From assembly GCA_905250125.1 (NCBI GenBank), contig CAJNOL010000063.1, positions 124,001 through 188,000 of the forward strand: a stretch of DNA of 64,000 bases, given 5' to 3'. This DNA is from Rotaria sordida (taxonomy: Eukaryota; Rotifera; Eurotatoria; Philodinida; Philodinidae). The translations under genes and the position numbers were made by a program. The notes below the pieces were generated by a model. That model worked only from the letters and a program-made list of their open reading frames with translations. It had not been told where the DNA came from and did not search any database. Positions 1 to 13,400 of the stretch are shown in pieces. Numbering within the stretch: position 1 is the stretch's first letter; every line of letters begins with the position of its first letter.

Positions 1-2449
1 TTTCCATTACTTATGAAATAATTATGTATATTAATAGTTCAGTTATTTCAATGAAATCTGTAAATCTCATGAGAAAGAAAAGACAATAATATGCGCATGA
101 TGTGTGAATTTAGGTTTTAAATCTTTCTTTTCCCTTTTGAATTGGCTAAATTAGAATAATGAAAAACGGATTCCCTATAGAGAGCAAACAGAGTTTGCAG
201 ACAAAAGCCGACGGATGTATATAAGCATGCAGCAAAAACAAGATAAAAAACAACTTCATCGATTTTCCTGTACTCATTAATAGACTTTTTCTTTAAATAG
301 ATAGGGTATACCTTGTATTGCTAATGTCAACCAATTCAATATATTTTTGTTTCTGCTTATCATACAGAAAAAAATCTTGATATTGAATCAGTCTATTAAC
401 TTGTAATCTTCTTGTTCGTACTTATTGATAGAGATTTATCATGTTATTTTATCATGAATTGATAACCAGTTGTATTTATTTGGACGATTGGCATTTATTC
501 TTTATCGACAGTTACTAACATGATGATATACAGTGTAATTTCTTTTAGGTTTCTCTTATAAATTGAATTAGCAACAGTCAAAGCGAAGACCTCTTTGGGT
601 ATGAATATTAATCATTTTTTTGTGGACATCTTTGCTAATATAAAATAATTTGAAGAAAATATGAACACGAAATTTCTGTTTTTGTTTCTGGAAGCTTAAC
701 TATTTTTTTTTATCGAGGGTTACATTGTACACATGATCTATTTGGTATGTCATACCATTGTACACAACTTTTGTTTTTCTTTTGTCACTCATACTGATTA
801 TAAATTCTTTCTTGTCCTTAATTAATTTTCTTACTCTCCTACTAATATTAGAATTTCTGATGTTTTTTTCATTAGTAATTGCTTCTGCTTGTGTTTATAA
901 GTACTGTCAAATCTATGATGTCAGTGGTAAGAAGAAGAAGAAGAAGAGGAATAAGAAGAAGAACCATATTAATAGAAAAGAAAAAAAATGAGAAGACGAA
1001 GGAGAAGAAAACTTCCTGTTTCTCTCTTCTCGTTTTTTAAGAAACTCTCTTGGTATTCTTTCTTCGTCTGTTGTCTTGTTCGATAGTATACAACGATAAA
1101 GCATTGGTTTATGCTTAGAATAGAAGTTGATCAAAACTAAAACGATATGCACGAATCGTACATATTTAAATAACATAAGTCTTTAGAACATTGCATCCTG
1201 ATTTTTTTTCTTAATAGGTAAGAATATAATGATTATTGAAAATAAAAATGAAATATTACAGTTAGAATATTTTTTAAAATTGTTATTAAATTAGTCGTTT
1301 GATATAGAACATAGCCCATCATAAATATTTCCCGACAGAAATACGAATCTTCAGTTTTCTTCTCTTTCTTTCATTCTTAGTTAATCAACTTGAACTAAAT
1401 ATATTATAATTTTGATGTTACTAGAATCGGTCATATTATATTGATCGAATAGTATTATTATTCATTTGATAAATCTTTATGTAAATTTGATAGTTATTCA
1501 TTAAAACTCTTCGATCATTCTTAAATAGACAAATACTACTGAAAATATTCACAAAAATACTTATGTATTATTATCAATGAATAAACGAATAAACTTTTTT
1601 AAATTATTCGCTATGAAAAGGAAAAAAGGCCACAAGGGAAATAATATGACTGAACGGAGAAAAAATATATAAGGGATCGAACAAAACTAAATCGATAGAA
1701 TTTACCACAATTGTTGTCAACAAAAACAACTGTCTAACAATTAATAGTTAATAACAGAATAAATGTTTAAGTCTAAATGAACCAAAAAATACTTCTGTTA
1801 TTATAATAAGTAGATAATCCGTATTTTTCTATTGCTGTATCCATGCAACCAGGAAATATATATATGGATTTGAATCTTATTTAAATAGACGACTACTAAC
1901 TCAAAATATTTTCGTGACAAAAAACAAAGACGAACTGTTTTGTTCTTATTTGTGTCTTTCTCTATGGATAAGTAATTAGAAAAAAAAAAAGACAAACGGA
2001 AATAGAGAAATTAGTATTAGGATAGAAAGAGAAAAATCTAAGCTCTCTCTAAAATACTCTTAATCGGAAACAAATAATTGCTTCTTTTACTTTTTTTTTC
2101 TGTGTCATTTTAAAATGAAAATTATATAGAATAGGTAAGGCGTCTCTTTTCTACATAAGTCATTTGTAATACTAATAAAATCTAAAACATTTCTTATCAT
2201 CTATTCATAATAGAATCAAAAAATCGTGTTGTCTTTTGAGCATTCATCTATAAGAGGAAGAAGAGCGAAGTAGAGATTCAGATAGAGAAAGATGGAATAA
2301 GAGGAAAAAAAAAAGAAGAACTTTTGTTAGAACTGCCGTATATAATCAAATCCGGCATTTATGTGAGCGACGATGATTTTCGCATGAATAAATAAACAAT
2401 AAAACATACTAATAATTGTTGTAGAAAAAAAATTTTTTTAGATGGACAA
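1..2449. other. Intergenic, no gene recognised
   Basis: AT-rich sequence with short frames only and no splice-consistent coding pattern. A purine-rich GAA-type tract lies at about 928-1010. The last 200 bp (TATATAA near 2338) are presumably promoter and 5' UTR of the GPCR gene that follows. Confidence 0.6.
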
Positions 2450-3964
2450 ATGAGTAACAATATACAAATATCATCTGTATCCATATTTGGTTTTGATCCC
2501 TATGTAGTTCGATATGGCTCTATTTTTCTTCTTATAGTTGGTACATTTGGTAATATTGTTTCATTTATTATATTTATAAGTGAAACATTACGTAAATCAT
2601 CAACATTTCGTTATCTTGCATTACTTTCATTAATGGATTTACTTGTTTTATATTCTGGTTTACTTGATTTATTTCTTATGATTGAATATGGTGGAACATT
2701 TTCATTAAGAAATTTAAATCCAATAACATGTCGTTTACATACATTTATAACATATTGGTCACAACATGCATCATCATGGATTTTATCTTTTATATCTGTT
2801 GATAGAGCTATAGCAACAAATTGTATACAATTTGCAAGAAAATTTTGTACACCTCGTTCAGCTGAATATATTGTTGGAATTATTTTATTTTTGACTGCTT
2901 TATTAAATTTTCATGAATTAGTACTTCTTCATTTAGAAGATGTAAATCCAATCGAACATCGTGATTTTCATACAACATTATTACCATATCATTCAAATAT
3001 AACAATACAGGAATCTTCTATTTCACATGGAGTTGATATAAATCATAAATTTTATATACGAAATATACAATCAACAAATTCAATCTGTGATAATCCTTCA
3101 TGGAATTTTTTATGTTTAAGAAATAAACGAGAGTTATTTGTTTCAAATTTAACATCAAATAAACTTCCATTAAAAACAAAAATTACGGTCAAAAAATGTG
3201 CACCTCTAAAAGATAGTAGATATGAACATTTTTGGGATCATGTGAGTTTTTTTTTTCTAACTAAAAAAAAAGAAAGAACAAAAAATTAAATTTGCGATTT
3301 TAATTAGATATGGGAATGGGTTGATGTATGTCTTTATGCATTTATTCCATTTACAATAATGAGTATTGGAACATTTTTCATAGTCTATCGTGTTTATTAT
3401 CAACAACGACGTGTATTTCGTTCACGTCGTTCAGGTATGAATAATTTAATGAGAGCAACACCGAATAAAGCAAAAAGTTTATTTTATCTTCTGTTTACAC
3501 TTAATTTACTTTATTTTATTCTTGTCAGTCCAGTTGTATTAGTTACAACTGTTTTATTTCGTAATGCAAACGAAGAACTTGCTTATCCACGTTTAAAAGC
3601 TATTATTTATATCATGCAATATTGTAATCATTCATTAAATTTTATTTTTTATGGTAAATCTATTCTATTTAAAATTATTCTAATATAATAACAAAATTTA
3701 TTTTTAGGAATAACATCACCACCATATAGACGAACATTATATGGATGGTTTCAATTATTAATTCCGCATTTACCACAATGTTGTCAAAGAATAATTCGAG
3801 AACGATCAAAATCAATTCCAATTCAAACTAATATAACAAAGCAAATTAGTCGTAATCAAGAAAAAAGCAAGAGATTTGATGGTTCGAAATCTACAAATAT
3901 GACATTAAATGATAGAAAAAATCTATTTAAACAAAAAGAATCTATTGCTTTAGTACCGAGATAG
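2450..3964 (+). CDS. Rhodopsin-family G-protein-coupled receptor (orphan, peptide-receptor-like)
   Basis: Three exons, 2450-3241, 3308-3653 and 3708-3964, join in frame to 464 residues; the introns are 66 and 54 bp. The protein is a seven-helix plasma-membrane receptor. Class A marks visible: GN in helix 1 (N35), D63 in helix 2, C94 at the top of helix 3, D118-R119-A120 in place of DRY, and N375-F-I-F-Y379 in place of NPxxY. The second extracellular loop is unusually long, about 105 residues (161-267). Helix 4 lacks the usual tryptophan. The basic third loop (about 296-318) and cytoplasmic tail (380-464) fit G-protein coupling. The style resembles invertebrate FMRFamide or TRH receptor-like orphans, but the ligand cannot be told. 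The start is the first ATG in frame; an upstream ATG at 2442 runs straight into a stop. Confidence 0.9.
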
Positions 3965-6900
3965 TAGTGTTCTTGAAGACAACTATAAATATGTGATTAA
4001 TTATTGCAAATTTATTTTGTATGTATGTTCTTCGGAGAAAGAAAAATAAAATGTGATTTTTATGAAAATTATCAATTCAGTCAAGTAGAAATATCAGTGA
4101 TGTAATCAGAATTCTTATGAAGTAAATTATCCTGACGGATTATCAAGCCAATCGAAAAGAAGGAGGTCAAACATCAACGGAAGGATGCTTGAACTCAATA
4201 GATAAGCACTCTTATAGGCTTTCATGCAATAGCTTGACCTATAAAGCAAAAAGAATGCACTGAAATAAGAGATTTTAATGAGACACAAACAAGCATATGA
4301 TTGTATGTTGATATGTATAATCGAAAAAAGCAAACATTGAGACAGAAAGACATTTGATATTTAATATATATTGCGACATATTACTAATTAAATTTAGCTT
4401 TAGAACTTGCATGCGATACAAAATAAACAACATGGCTTTTGTCATTGATGATATTCATTAAAAAAACACAATTTAGGAGTTATTATTTGAAAAATAACAT
4501 TAAATATAATTTTATTCTTGTTTATTATAATAATCATATTATCATGCATTAACACTAAAATTAACATTTCTATTACTTTTCTTATCAAGCTCGATCTCAT
4601 AGCAGATAAAAAGGAATTTTGTTTAATAATTAATGTCAACAAAATTTTCAATTACATAAATATCTTAACAAGATACGTTAGATTTCATAATTTAGTAGTA
4701 CGCAATCTATATTGCAATTACATATTGTAGTTTTCGGATATCCGTATAAGAAGAAAATGCTGAAGACGGATTATTAGAGAACATCGGAAATAATCAAATA
4801 TATCTTCACTCTGATCCTTTTAACAGAAACTGAGGATTATTTTATCTATGCAAAGTTACTTGATACTTCCAAGAACTATCTATACTTATTTAATCACAAA
4901 AAAAAAGAAAATATGTATGAAAGTATAATATTTTTCTCTAACTTTACTCTCAGTCATGATCAAGACGTTCATTCATTATATTTCAGATAAAAACAAAGAT
5001 AATTATTTAATTTTTGTTTTTATTCAAATATTTATTTATAAAATGTAATAAAAAAAAGAATCGGAGGAATTTTTCTTTTTGTATAAATGTAATAACTCAA
5101 TTCGTGTCTAATCTGCTCAATGTTTTCTATCATTAATTATTAATAATAATAATAATAGTGTGTGTGACAAAATCAACTACGAAAAACATATTGAAAAACA
5201 AAAGTATTATCATCATTCAAAAGAAACAGAGAATTGGAAAGACAAATTTAGAAAACAAAACTATCACATAAATACATTCCATGTGTAAAAGAAGATGTTC
5301 ATATATAGTTAACAATGAAGTAGATAATTTCAGTCTTTTCGAAGAAAAAATCTTTGTCTTTGTATGAGTCTTTTTCTAGTATAAATCTTCCGCAGAAACA
5401 GAGGATTATAATAATAAAAACTCGAATAAAAAAAAGTATAAATATTTTTTCATATTAAACTGTTTGTTTTTTGAGATATCTGTATTTTAAGTTCTTAAAA
5501 TTCTAATTGTTTTAAAGGCTTAACTTTATTTTTCAAAATATACCTTGAAAAAAGTAAATGAGTTGAACAACGAATTATTTGTATGAACCAGCTAGCGATT
5601 GTACAATAAAAGATTTATCCGTGCTCACTATATATAGAGATGTAAGCTGATGTATTAATCAGCGGTGACAGTTGAAATATTTTGATACTTTTTTTAAAAT
5701 AATTGTCTTAGTTCTATGAAATTTCGAAATGAACAAGACAGAAAATCTATGAGAAATGATTCTCGATATCGAAAATCTTTTTGAAAATCAAGCCTCTTTT
5801 TTTATGTCATGATGGGTAACGGCTGGAATTTTTAGCAATGACTTACGAAAATAGCGAAAGTATTTTGTAAATGTTATGGCCATCAGCGATGACGGCTGAA
5901 AGTTTCCAAAAAAAGTTAGCAGCTGTTATGTCGATCGACTGACAACACTAAATATATACTAGCGATCACTTGTTTTCTTTATCTTTTTCCTAATTGTTTT
6001 CAGTGTAATACATACATATAATTGTCGTTTCGAACTCTCTATTATAAGAATAATTACACTGATAGGCAACCCTTTTATTCATCAGTGAGAATTGTTGAGA
6101 TTCAGCAACATGTCTAAAAAGGAATGCTAATTGATATTACCACTCAATGGATAACAATTAGAAACCAGTTGAAGAAAAGAAAATTCAAACTTTTGCTTAA
6201 GATTTTTTTAATCAAATGTACGCACATCGTTGTGGTACATACTCGATAGACTATCAGATGAAAATATATTCGAATTTTCTACGTGGAATAACCTTGTAAT
6301 AATTAGATCCAAATTAAGAAATATTTTTCTTATGTTAATTTACTGTTTTTACTCTCCTGGAAAAATTTAATGATCTCGAAGGAAATGGATCGAACAATTT
6401 CCGTAATCTAAAAAGTACCTCTTCATTATGTTGACATTCTTCGAAAATTAAAAATTCTCCGTTTGTGCTTCCTGAAACTTTGATTTTTATGTTTTATTTC
6501 TTTCCTTTTTTTTTTTATAACATACAATGACTCAAAAACATATTGGGATAGATATTTGTTATCGTTCTAACTTACCACTATATAACTGAAGGATCCTTTG
6601 TATATCGGTTGTTAATACGAATTAAACAAGTTTTGTAAATTTTTTTTAAATAGCTTTTTGTATCTATATTATAGTCTATGATTCGTGCAGGGCATTCATT
6701 ATTTGATTTTTCTATATGAATATTCATTCATTGAATATCAGATGAATGTACAGTGATATATGAAAATTTCATTCTACAAAGCAGCTTTTACTTCATTATG
6801 TTTTGCTTTTGTTATACAAGTTAATAAATACAAAAAGAAAAGTTTCATAGTTGTCTAAATACTGGTTTTGTTTTTTTGAATGACTATAATTCATACTAAA

Positions 6901-8281
6901 AAAAACTAAATCTAGCAATGTTGAATTTTTTAATTCTTTAAGGTATTAAATTTCTTTCTTAATTTTAAAATTCAAGAAGTTTTTGTTACAATATTATCTT
7001 GATATATTTATTCATTATGAATATTTCATTGATACTTTTTTATTTTTGCAATAAGTGTTTATATGGCAAAAATAATGCCGGAAAAATTCTAGTTGTTTTT
7101 TCAATAATCCTAAGACTTAGTAAAACATCTTACATAACTAAATAGAAATTCAATAAGACTAGAAGCAGTTTTAAAAAAATTTCTTAAAAGAAAACTTTGA
7201 TTAAATAAAATATGCTATAAATGCATTGACAGGTAATGTGTCACGGTATTCTTATCTTGTTCTTTAAGTTCGCAGAGTATAAATAATCAACGATAGCTAT
7301 GAGTAATTGTATGCATACAACACATTTAATACGTATAGAATAGACTAATTGACTTATCTTAAACTCATGTCCACTTAAGCTTAGTATACATGATTTTAAG
7401 AAAAAAAAAGATTCTTTCCTGGAAACAAAAACACAGTTGTTGTGTAATTTAAGAAGAATAGAATTTTGCCGATAAAACTAATTGACAGTAAGACTGTTTT
7501 CAAAACGTTTTCTACTTGAAATTGATACAAAATATTTAAAGTAGCCTTGAGTTCGTTCTCAAATAATTCATACTGAATCCGCACCTGTGGAAAACATCTG
7601 ATCTAAACAAAAAAAAAAAAATGTTGACAGACATCAAATAATAAATCTCACTGTGAAGAAGATTAATCAATTTGAGTAATATTTTTTTTCGATCGAATTA
7701 AATCATAACTTCAATCTTTTTTTCTCTCTTATAAAAAAAAACATCAAGTAACAAATATTTACTCTACGTACAATAATATATTAAATTTCTTTCATAATCG
7801 TCGATAGTACCCAAAAAGAAAAGATTTGTACATCTTCAAATTTTGTATACTGGTTACATTCCTATCCTATTTCTAGATAATATATATTGCTTGAAAACAA
7901 AGCATCATTTCATTAGCACTTCTGGTATGAATGATTAACGACAGTATCGTTAACGATATTTGGAGACCGTTCTTGTTCCACTTTTGTCTGAGTATTGTCA
8001 GTCATAAAAGAAAAAAAACTCTTTTTTGACAGCTGTATTAATGACTGTTACATCTGGAAAACGAATAATGACATTAGCTAGTCAAAATCACATACAAATA
8101 CAAACAAATAAAGATGTCAGTTCGTTCTTTATTCTAGTAATAAATCAATCGAAAAGAAAAATTTTAATTGATTTATTTCAGAGTTTTATTTATTATATTT
8201 TGAATAAATTTCACACATAACATGCTTGTTTACGATAGATAATTTTACAAAAGTTAAACATTTAAAATAAATATCAAAAGA
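3965..8281. other. Intergenic, AT-rich, no convincing gene
   Basis: About 4.3 kb with only short random frames. Three degenerate copies of a 20-25 bp motif (consensus like GCGATGACGGCTGAAAGTTT) lie near 5660, 5811 and 5884. Two short coding-looking frames, minus 7913-8006 and plus 8026-8220, have no recognisable homology. A TTTATT at about 8185 (AATAAA on the minus strand) may be the poly(A) signal of the methyltransferase that ends at 8282. Confidence 0.55.
4045..4050 (+). terminator. Poly(A) signal AATAAA for the GPCR gene
   Basis: A canonical hexamer 81 bp after the stop codon at 3964. No cDNA is available to confirm cleavage. Confidence 0.5.
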
Positions 8282-8999
8282 TCAATGTCGCCATTGTTTT
8301 GCTTTATCTGTTAATGGAACATAACTAACACCTAAACTTGCATGTTCATGAACTTCATGACCATCTGCTGATTTATCATAAATCATGATTCTTTGACTTC
8401 CAACACCAACAGGAACTACTAAACGCCCACCTGGTTTTAATTGTTCAATTAATGCATTCGGTCGATTTGGTGCTGCTGCACCAACATGTATTGCATCATA
8501 TGGACCACCTTGTGGATGACCTAAACGACCGTCACCTGTAGCAATTTCTAATGTTCCATCATCAAGTAATGAACGTGCATTTTTGGAAATATTCTTTATT
8601 GATGACTCAACTAATTCTGGTATATGTTCAATACCAATTATTTTTCCACCTGGCTGAATAAGACGAGCTATACAAGTTGTTAAATATCCCGAACCTGATC
8701 CAACATCAAGTACACGTGCACCAGGAATAAGTTTATCTCGTAACATTTCAAGTGCATAAGCATGCATATGTGGTGCTGATATGGTTACATTGTAACCAAC
8801 TGAAAAATATGAAGACAATTATTATTTTTTTTTAACACATAACCAATATAATATTACTTGGCTGTGGTGCATCTTCATATAATCGATCGGTGGAAAAGTC
8901 TAATCTATCTGTTGCTAACATAGCTGTTTTAATTCGTTCATCTTTAATAATATTTCGTCGAACAAGTGATTGAATAAGATCAGCATGTGTACGATGCAT
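8282..8999 (-). CDS. PCMT1: Protein-L-isoaspartate O-methyltransferase
   Basis: Two exons, 8999-8858 and 8799-8282, with a 58-bp intron, encode 219 residues, close to the roughly 227 of animal PCMT1. The cytosolic enzyme transfers methyl from S-adenosylmethionine to isoaspartyl residues and so repairs aged proteins. Visible: the substrate loop SAPHMHA (about 55-61), the SAM-binding motif I DVGSGSGYLT (79-88), the acidic IGIEH motif after it, and the late GGRLVVPVG strand. The start ATG at 8999-8997 gives the family N-terminus (MHRTHADLI). The junction codon is split A|TT and restores IGYNV exactly where the family has it. No defects are seen. Confidence 0.95.
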
Positions 9000-9284
9000 T
9001 TTCTCGATATCTTCAAATTAATTTTAAAGATAGAGAATTATTAGTAACATGATAGATGAAACGCCTGACACTTGAGTCTGACATAAGGAATAAATAAAAG
9101 ATATATAAGAAAATTGCTTTATTTGAATAAGTTCATATTGATGTCAAAAATTCAATTGAACTCTTTCTCGTTTAAAGTACAAGTCTTTTGTTATCAAACT
9201 AAAAGTTGAAATTGGTTGTCGCCAAGAAGTTCATATTTAAAACATTTCAAGTCAAACAAACTGACAGTAAAAATCTTACAAGAT

Positions 9285-9440
9285 CGTACCTGTGATCTTG
9301 TACGATAATACTACAAGATTATACAAGATCTTATGTGATTGTAAGATCTTTCAAGAATCTTATACAATTTATTATAAGATTTCTGAGAGTACGATTTTTG
9401 TCTGATCTTACAAAACCAATGGTAAGATTTGACCATCTGA
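9285..9440. repeat. Cluster of short AAGATC-type repeats
   Basis: The octamer ACAAGATC or its complement GATCTTGT and close variants recur about ten times in both orientations, so the segment can form several small hairpins. The function is unknown. Confidence 0.6.
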
Positions 9441-9839
9441 TTGTTTGATCGTGGTTCTCTTTATTTACACCTGCACCCTTCTGAGGGTTGACGCCGAGCT
9501 ATTAAAATACTGTTAATTTCTAATATATTTTCCTTGATATAATAGCTCATCAATGTCTGTTTAACATTCAGTACGAGAAAATCCATCAATTTATGAATCT
9601 ATCAAAGATTTGACAATAGAACAACATGCGAACTTGATAATGGCTAAACAATGGTAAATCGGACTTGTAAAACTCAACAAACGTGTTAAATATAAACTTC
9701 TTAACAATAAATAATTTCGACTTTTAATTTGATAATGAGAGATTTATACTTTAAACGAGCCAGAATTCTATTCAATTTTTAATGTCACTGTGTAATTATT
9801 TATTCAGATAAAACTATTTTCTTATATTTCTTTCATTGG

Positions 9840-10260
9840 TTCCTTAATGTCAAGCTCAAGTGACAGGAGCTCAACTGTCGATGTACTAGAATTATTAAAT
9901 AAACAAAAGAGAAAGGAAGAGTACCTCTGCATTTCAGCTATCTTGTTGTATGAGGATGCTGTCTACCCGCAGATTCAATAGCTCGATATCTTCCCTACAA
10001 CTTTGCCTAGCTATAGAGCTCTGCATAGAAGGTCAATCAGACGCAGAGTTCTTGTGCCGCTCCCCATACACACTAACTAACCACATACTAGTCACAAGAG
10101 CAGTTATATATCATAGTGTAGTCAGTATGCTATTGAATGGGTGATCCGAAACAAACAACCGTTAGTCAATGATCCAGGATCATTGCCTAGCTGATAATAC
10201 TGACGCTTGAACATAGTACTTTGTGGATACCTGTCGAATAACGTGACTATTCAGCTATGA
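9840..10260. repeat. Base-composition island, possible old mobile-element fragment
   Basis: This block has clearly more G and C than the surrounding DNA and lacks poly-A/T tracts, so it looks foreign. I could not find matching termini, target duplication or a conserved coding frame. A solo LTR or other remnant is possible but unproven. Confidence 0.3.
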
Positions 10261-10445
10261 CGGTCCAAAAAAGAAGAAAAAAAGAGTTTATTTTTGTTTT
10301 TATTTTCTTAATAAGGAAAATACAATACAAATACCAATGATATACCCTTGTAGAAAAAAATATTGTCTTTTTTTTTGTTTTGTTTCAATGAAATTCAATA
10401 CTTGATTCATGAGGAAATACATGCAAGACTATTTACATGCTTGAT

Positions 10446-13400
10446 TTAATGTCGTTTAGAATTTCGTTTCAATGATGATGGACTACGTTTTCGTTTTTCT
10501 TGTGTTGGTGATAATCGACGATGAGATTTCTATAAGAATAAAATATAATTCCAAAATTAAATCAATTATTTATATTCATACTGAATCAGATATTTGAATA
10601 TTTTCATCAAGTTCTTGTTTTTTTCGTGCTTCACCACGTTCAGCATTACGTTGTTCTTGTCGATGATTTCGTTCAATAATCTAAATATTCTCCCGAAAAA
10701 AAAAGATATATCAATCTAATATTATTGAAATTTACAATTTATACCTGTTCTTCTGTTAATGGTAACCAATAAATTGATGGTTTTGATTTTGTTTTACGAA
10801 AATATTCATCAAGTCCTTTCATTGGTGATTCATTTGATTTGACTAAACAAAAAAAACAACATATTTTTGTTTTTGGATATCTCAGTGTTTGTAAAGATTA
10901 CAAACTTGATTCTTCTTCATGTTTTTCTTCAGGTATAATAAATCCACTGCATTTTTCTTCTTGTAATTTTGACATATTCCATTCTCGTACACCTAAGTGA
11001 TTTTTCTTCGTATTCAATTTTATTCCATCAATTGGACTAGGAGATCGACGTGAAGGTATTATATTTGATTTGTCTTGTATAATACGTTCGATTGCATCTA
11101 GAAAAAGAATAACAGAACGAGAATGATATGTAATAGGATAAACAGTTTTGATTTTTTTTTTTTACCCATAGACATTTGATCTGGTGGTAAATCATGAGTT
11201 TTACTAAATTCAAGCTGAAAAAAAAACCAACACACAAAATGAAAAATTGAAAGACAGAAACAAAAAAAATGTACTTCATTTTGTTGAGCAAATCGAACAG
11301 ATAATATTTTTGGATTAGTTGATGGCCATCGACAACCATCGAGCGCTTCACGAGCATTTTGTGCTTCTTCTATTGTATTATACTAAATAAAAAGAAAACA
11401 AATATAGATAATTTGAATATGAAGAAAATATATTTACAGCAACTAAACATTGACTTTTTATTTTGTTAAGCCAAAATTGACCATCTACTAATGTTCCATA
11501 ACGATGAAGAAGTTCTTTTAATTGTAAAAGACTAAATGGACGTGTAAGACCACTAATATATAAAATTTGACTTAATGGTTCATTTATGGCAGTGATATTT
11601 CTTATTCGAATTGGTTCATCTGTGATAATAGCTGAATATGAAATCAATTTTTTTATTTTTTTATTAATAACAAAAATTTATTAATTTACTATTAGTTTTT
11701 CCATCAATTGATATTTTTGATTCAAATGAAGAAACATGTGTTGATGTTAAATTTTGTTTTTTTCTTACATTAATATCATCGTTTAATGATGATGAATTAA
11801 ACTATAAAGAAAATTTTTATTTTTAATTAAATTTAAATATGATTATGAAATAATACTTACAACAATATTCATCACAACAGTTCGATTTGTTTGTTGTTTT
11901 TGATCGGCTAAATCTCCAATAGTCATTGAATCACAAGGAAGAAACTCATTAGTAATATTTGTTTCAAGTACTAGTTCATTTGTTGATTGTTCAGGATTAT
12001 CATTACTCTGATCATTTATTAATGCATCAAGTTGATCATTAATAACAGATTCACGTAATAAACTTATATCAGGAATAAGTGTCTAATCAAACAAAAATAA
12101 ACCTAGCGTTTTTCTTTCTCTTATGAAGCATCATTTCCAATTGGTATTCGCTGTTTTCGTATATAAGTAAAACTCATCGTTTAGATGAAAATCGTAAAAA
12201 GGTTTGCGTCCATTTACGAGGAGATCATTTCAAGTGGTAAATCGCTTTTGAATTCGGACTTTGTATCTAAGGTAGACACCAATGAGGTATAAAAAACTTC
12301 AAAAAGATAAGCTCCTAGAAGCCTTTTATTTAAAACTATATCTTAGCCTACAGAGTGGTTTATACCAACAAATCGAATGATGAGATTTCGACTTGAAATT
12401 TTCAGTTCAAAAGAATGTTTCCTTCACGAGATACTGAATTTCCAAAAAGCATGAGATTCTCGCATCATTCATGAGATATGAGTGACTTTTAGAAACTCAA
12501 TATCTCGTGCAAGAAACTTTCTTTTGAACTGAAAATTTCAAGTCCAAATACTACTACTCGATTTGTTGATGTATATTGCTCTCTAGGCTAAGATTCTGAT
12601 AAAATGGCTATAACTCTGGATAGAACGTCTAAGAGTGCTTATCCTTTTTGAAGTTTTTTTATACCTCACTGTTTGTCTGCTTTATGCACAACGTCCAAAC
12701 TCAAAAAATGATTTATCACTTGGAATGAATTCCTTGTTAGATCTTTCTTATTGAGTTATGATTCCTTTTATAAATTCTCAGTAAATTGTAGGATAGGACG
12801 AAAAATACCCTAATAAAAACTTTCACGTCCGAAATTTTTTTCAATAACAGATCTCATGATATTTATTATATTCTAAAAGCTTTAGTTCAAATGAATGTGT
12901 TTTTTTTTAAAGATATGAGATGTCTGAAACAATGGGCTATGTTGAAAACTTTTGAAAGAGAGCAACGTTTGTTTGCAAATGTGTTATCTCGAAAGAGAAG
13001 TATCCGTTTGAGCTGAAACTTTTACGATATAAGTACTATGATATTTGTTATTGAGAGAAGTTTTAGAAAGATCTAAGTGAATGCACCCTTTTAAGATTTT
13101 CATCTAAACTATGAGTCTAAATTATGTACGAAAATAGTAGGTATCAGATGAAAATGTTCCTTCGTTAAATAAAATATGATTTTTACTTTAAGAATTCCAG
13201 ATGATAAATTGATTTTATTATTTGTTGATCGATGAAGACCTTTCATTAATGATGATGTTTGAGATTGATTTGTTTTAAGTTGTTGAGAAGCAGCTTTTTC
13301 AACTGGTTTATTCATTGATGATGATTCATCTTCTTCAATAGAAAATATATCATTAAAATAGAGTCAGTTCTATCATGAATTACAACTAATAATTATCATA

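Larger units (their letters stand above)
9000..10445. other. Intergenic between PCMT1 and acinus
   Basis: PCMT1 upstream DNA and acinus downstream DNA. A repeat-rich patch lies at 9285-9440 and a stretch richer in G+C than its surroundings at about 9840-10260; both are listed separately. No gene is recognised. Confidence 0.5.

Noticed and set aside
8026..8220. Possible terminal exon (acceptor-like TTGACAG, then 60 codons)
   Set aside because: No upstream exon or homology could be found, and the second half is low complexity.
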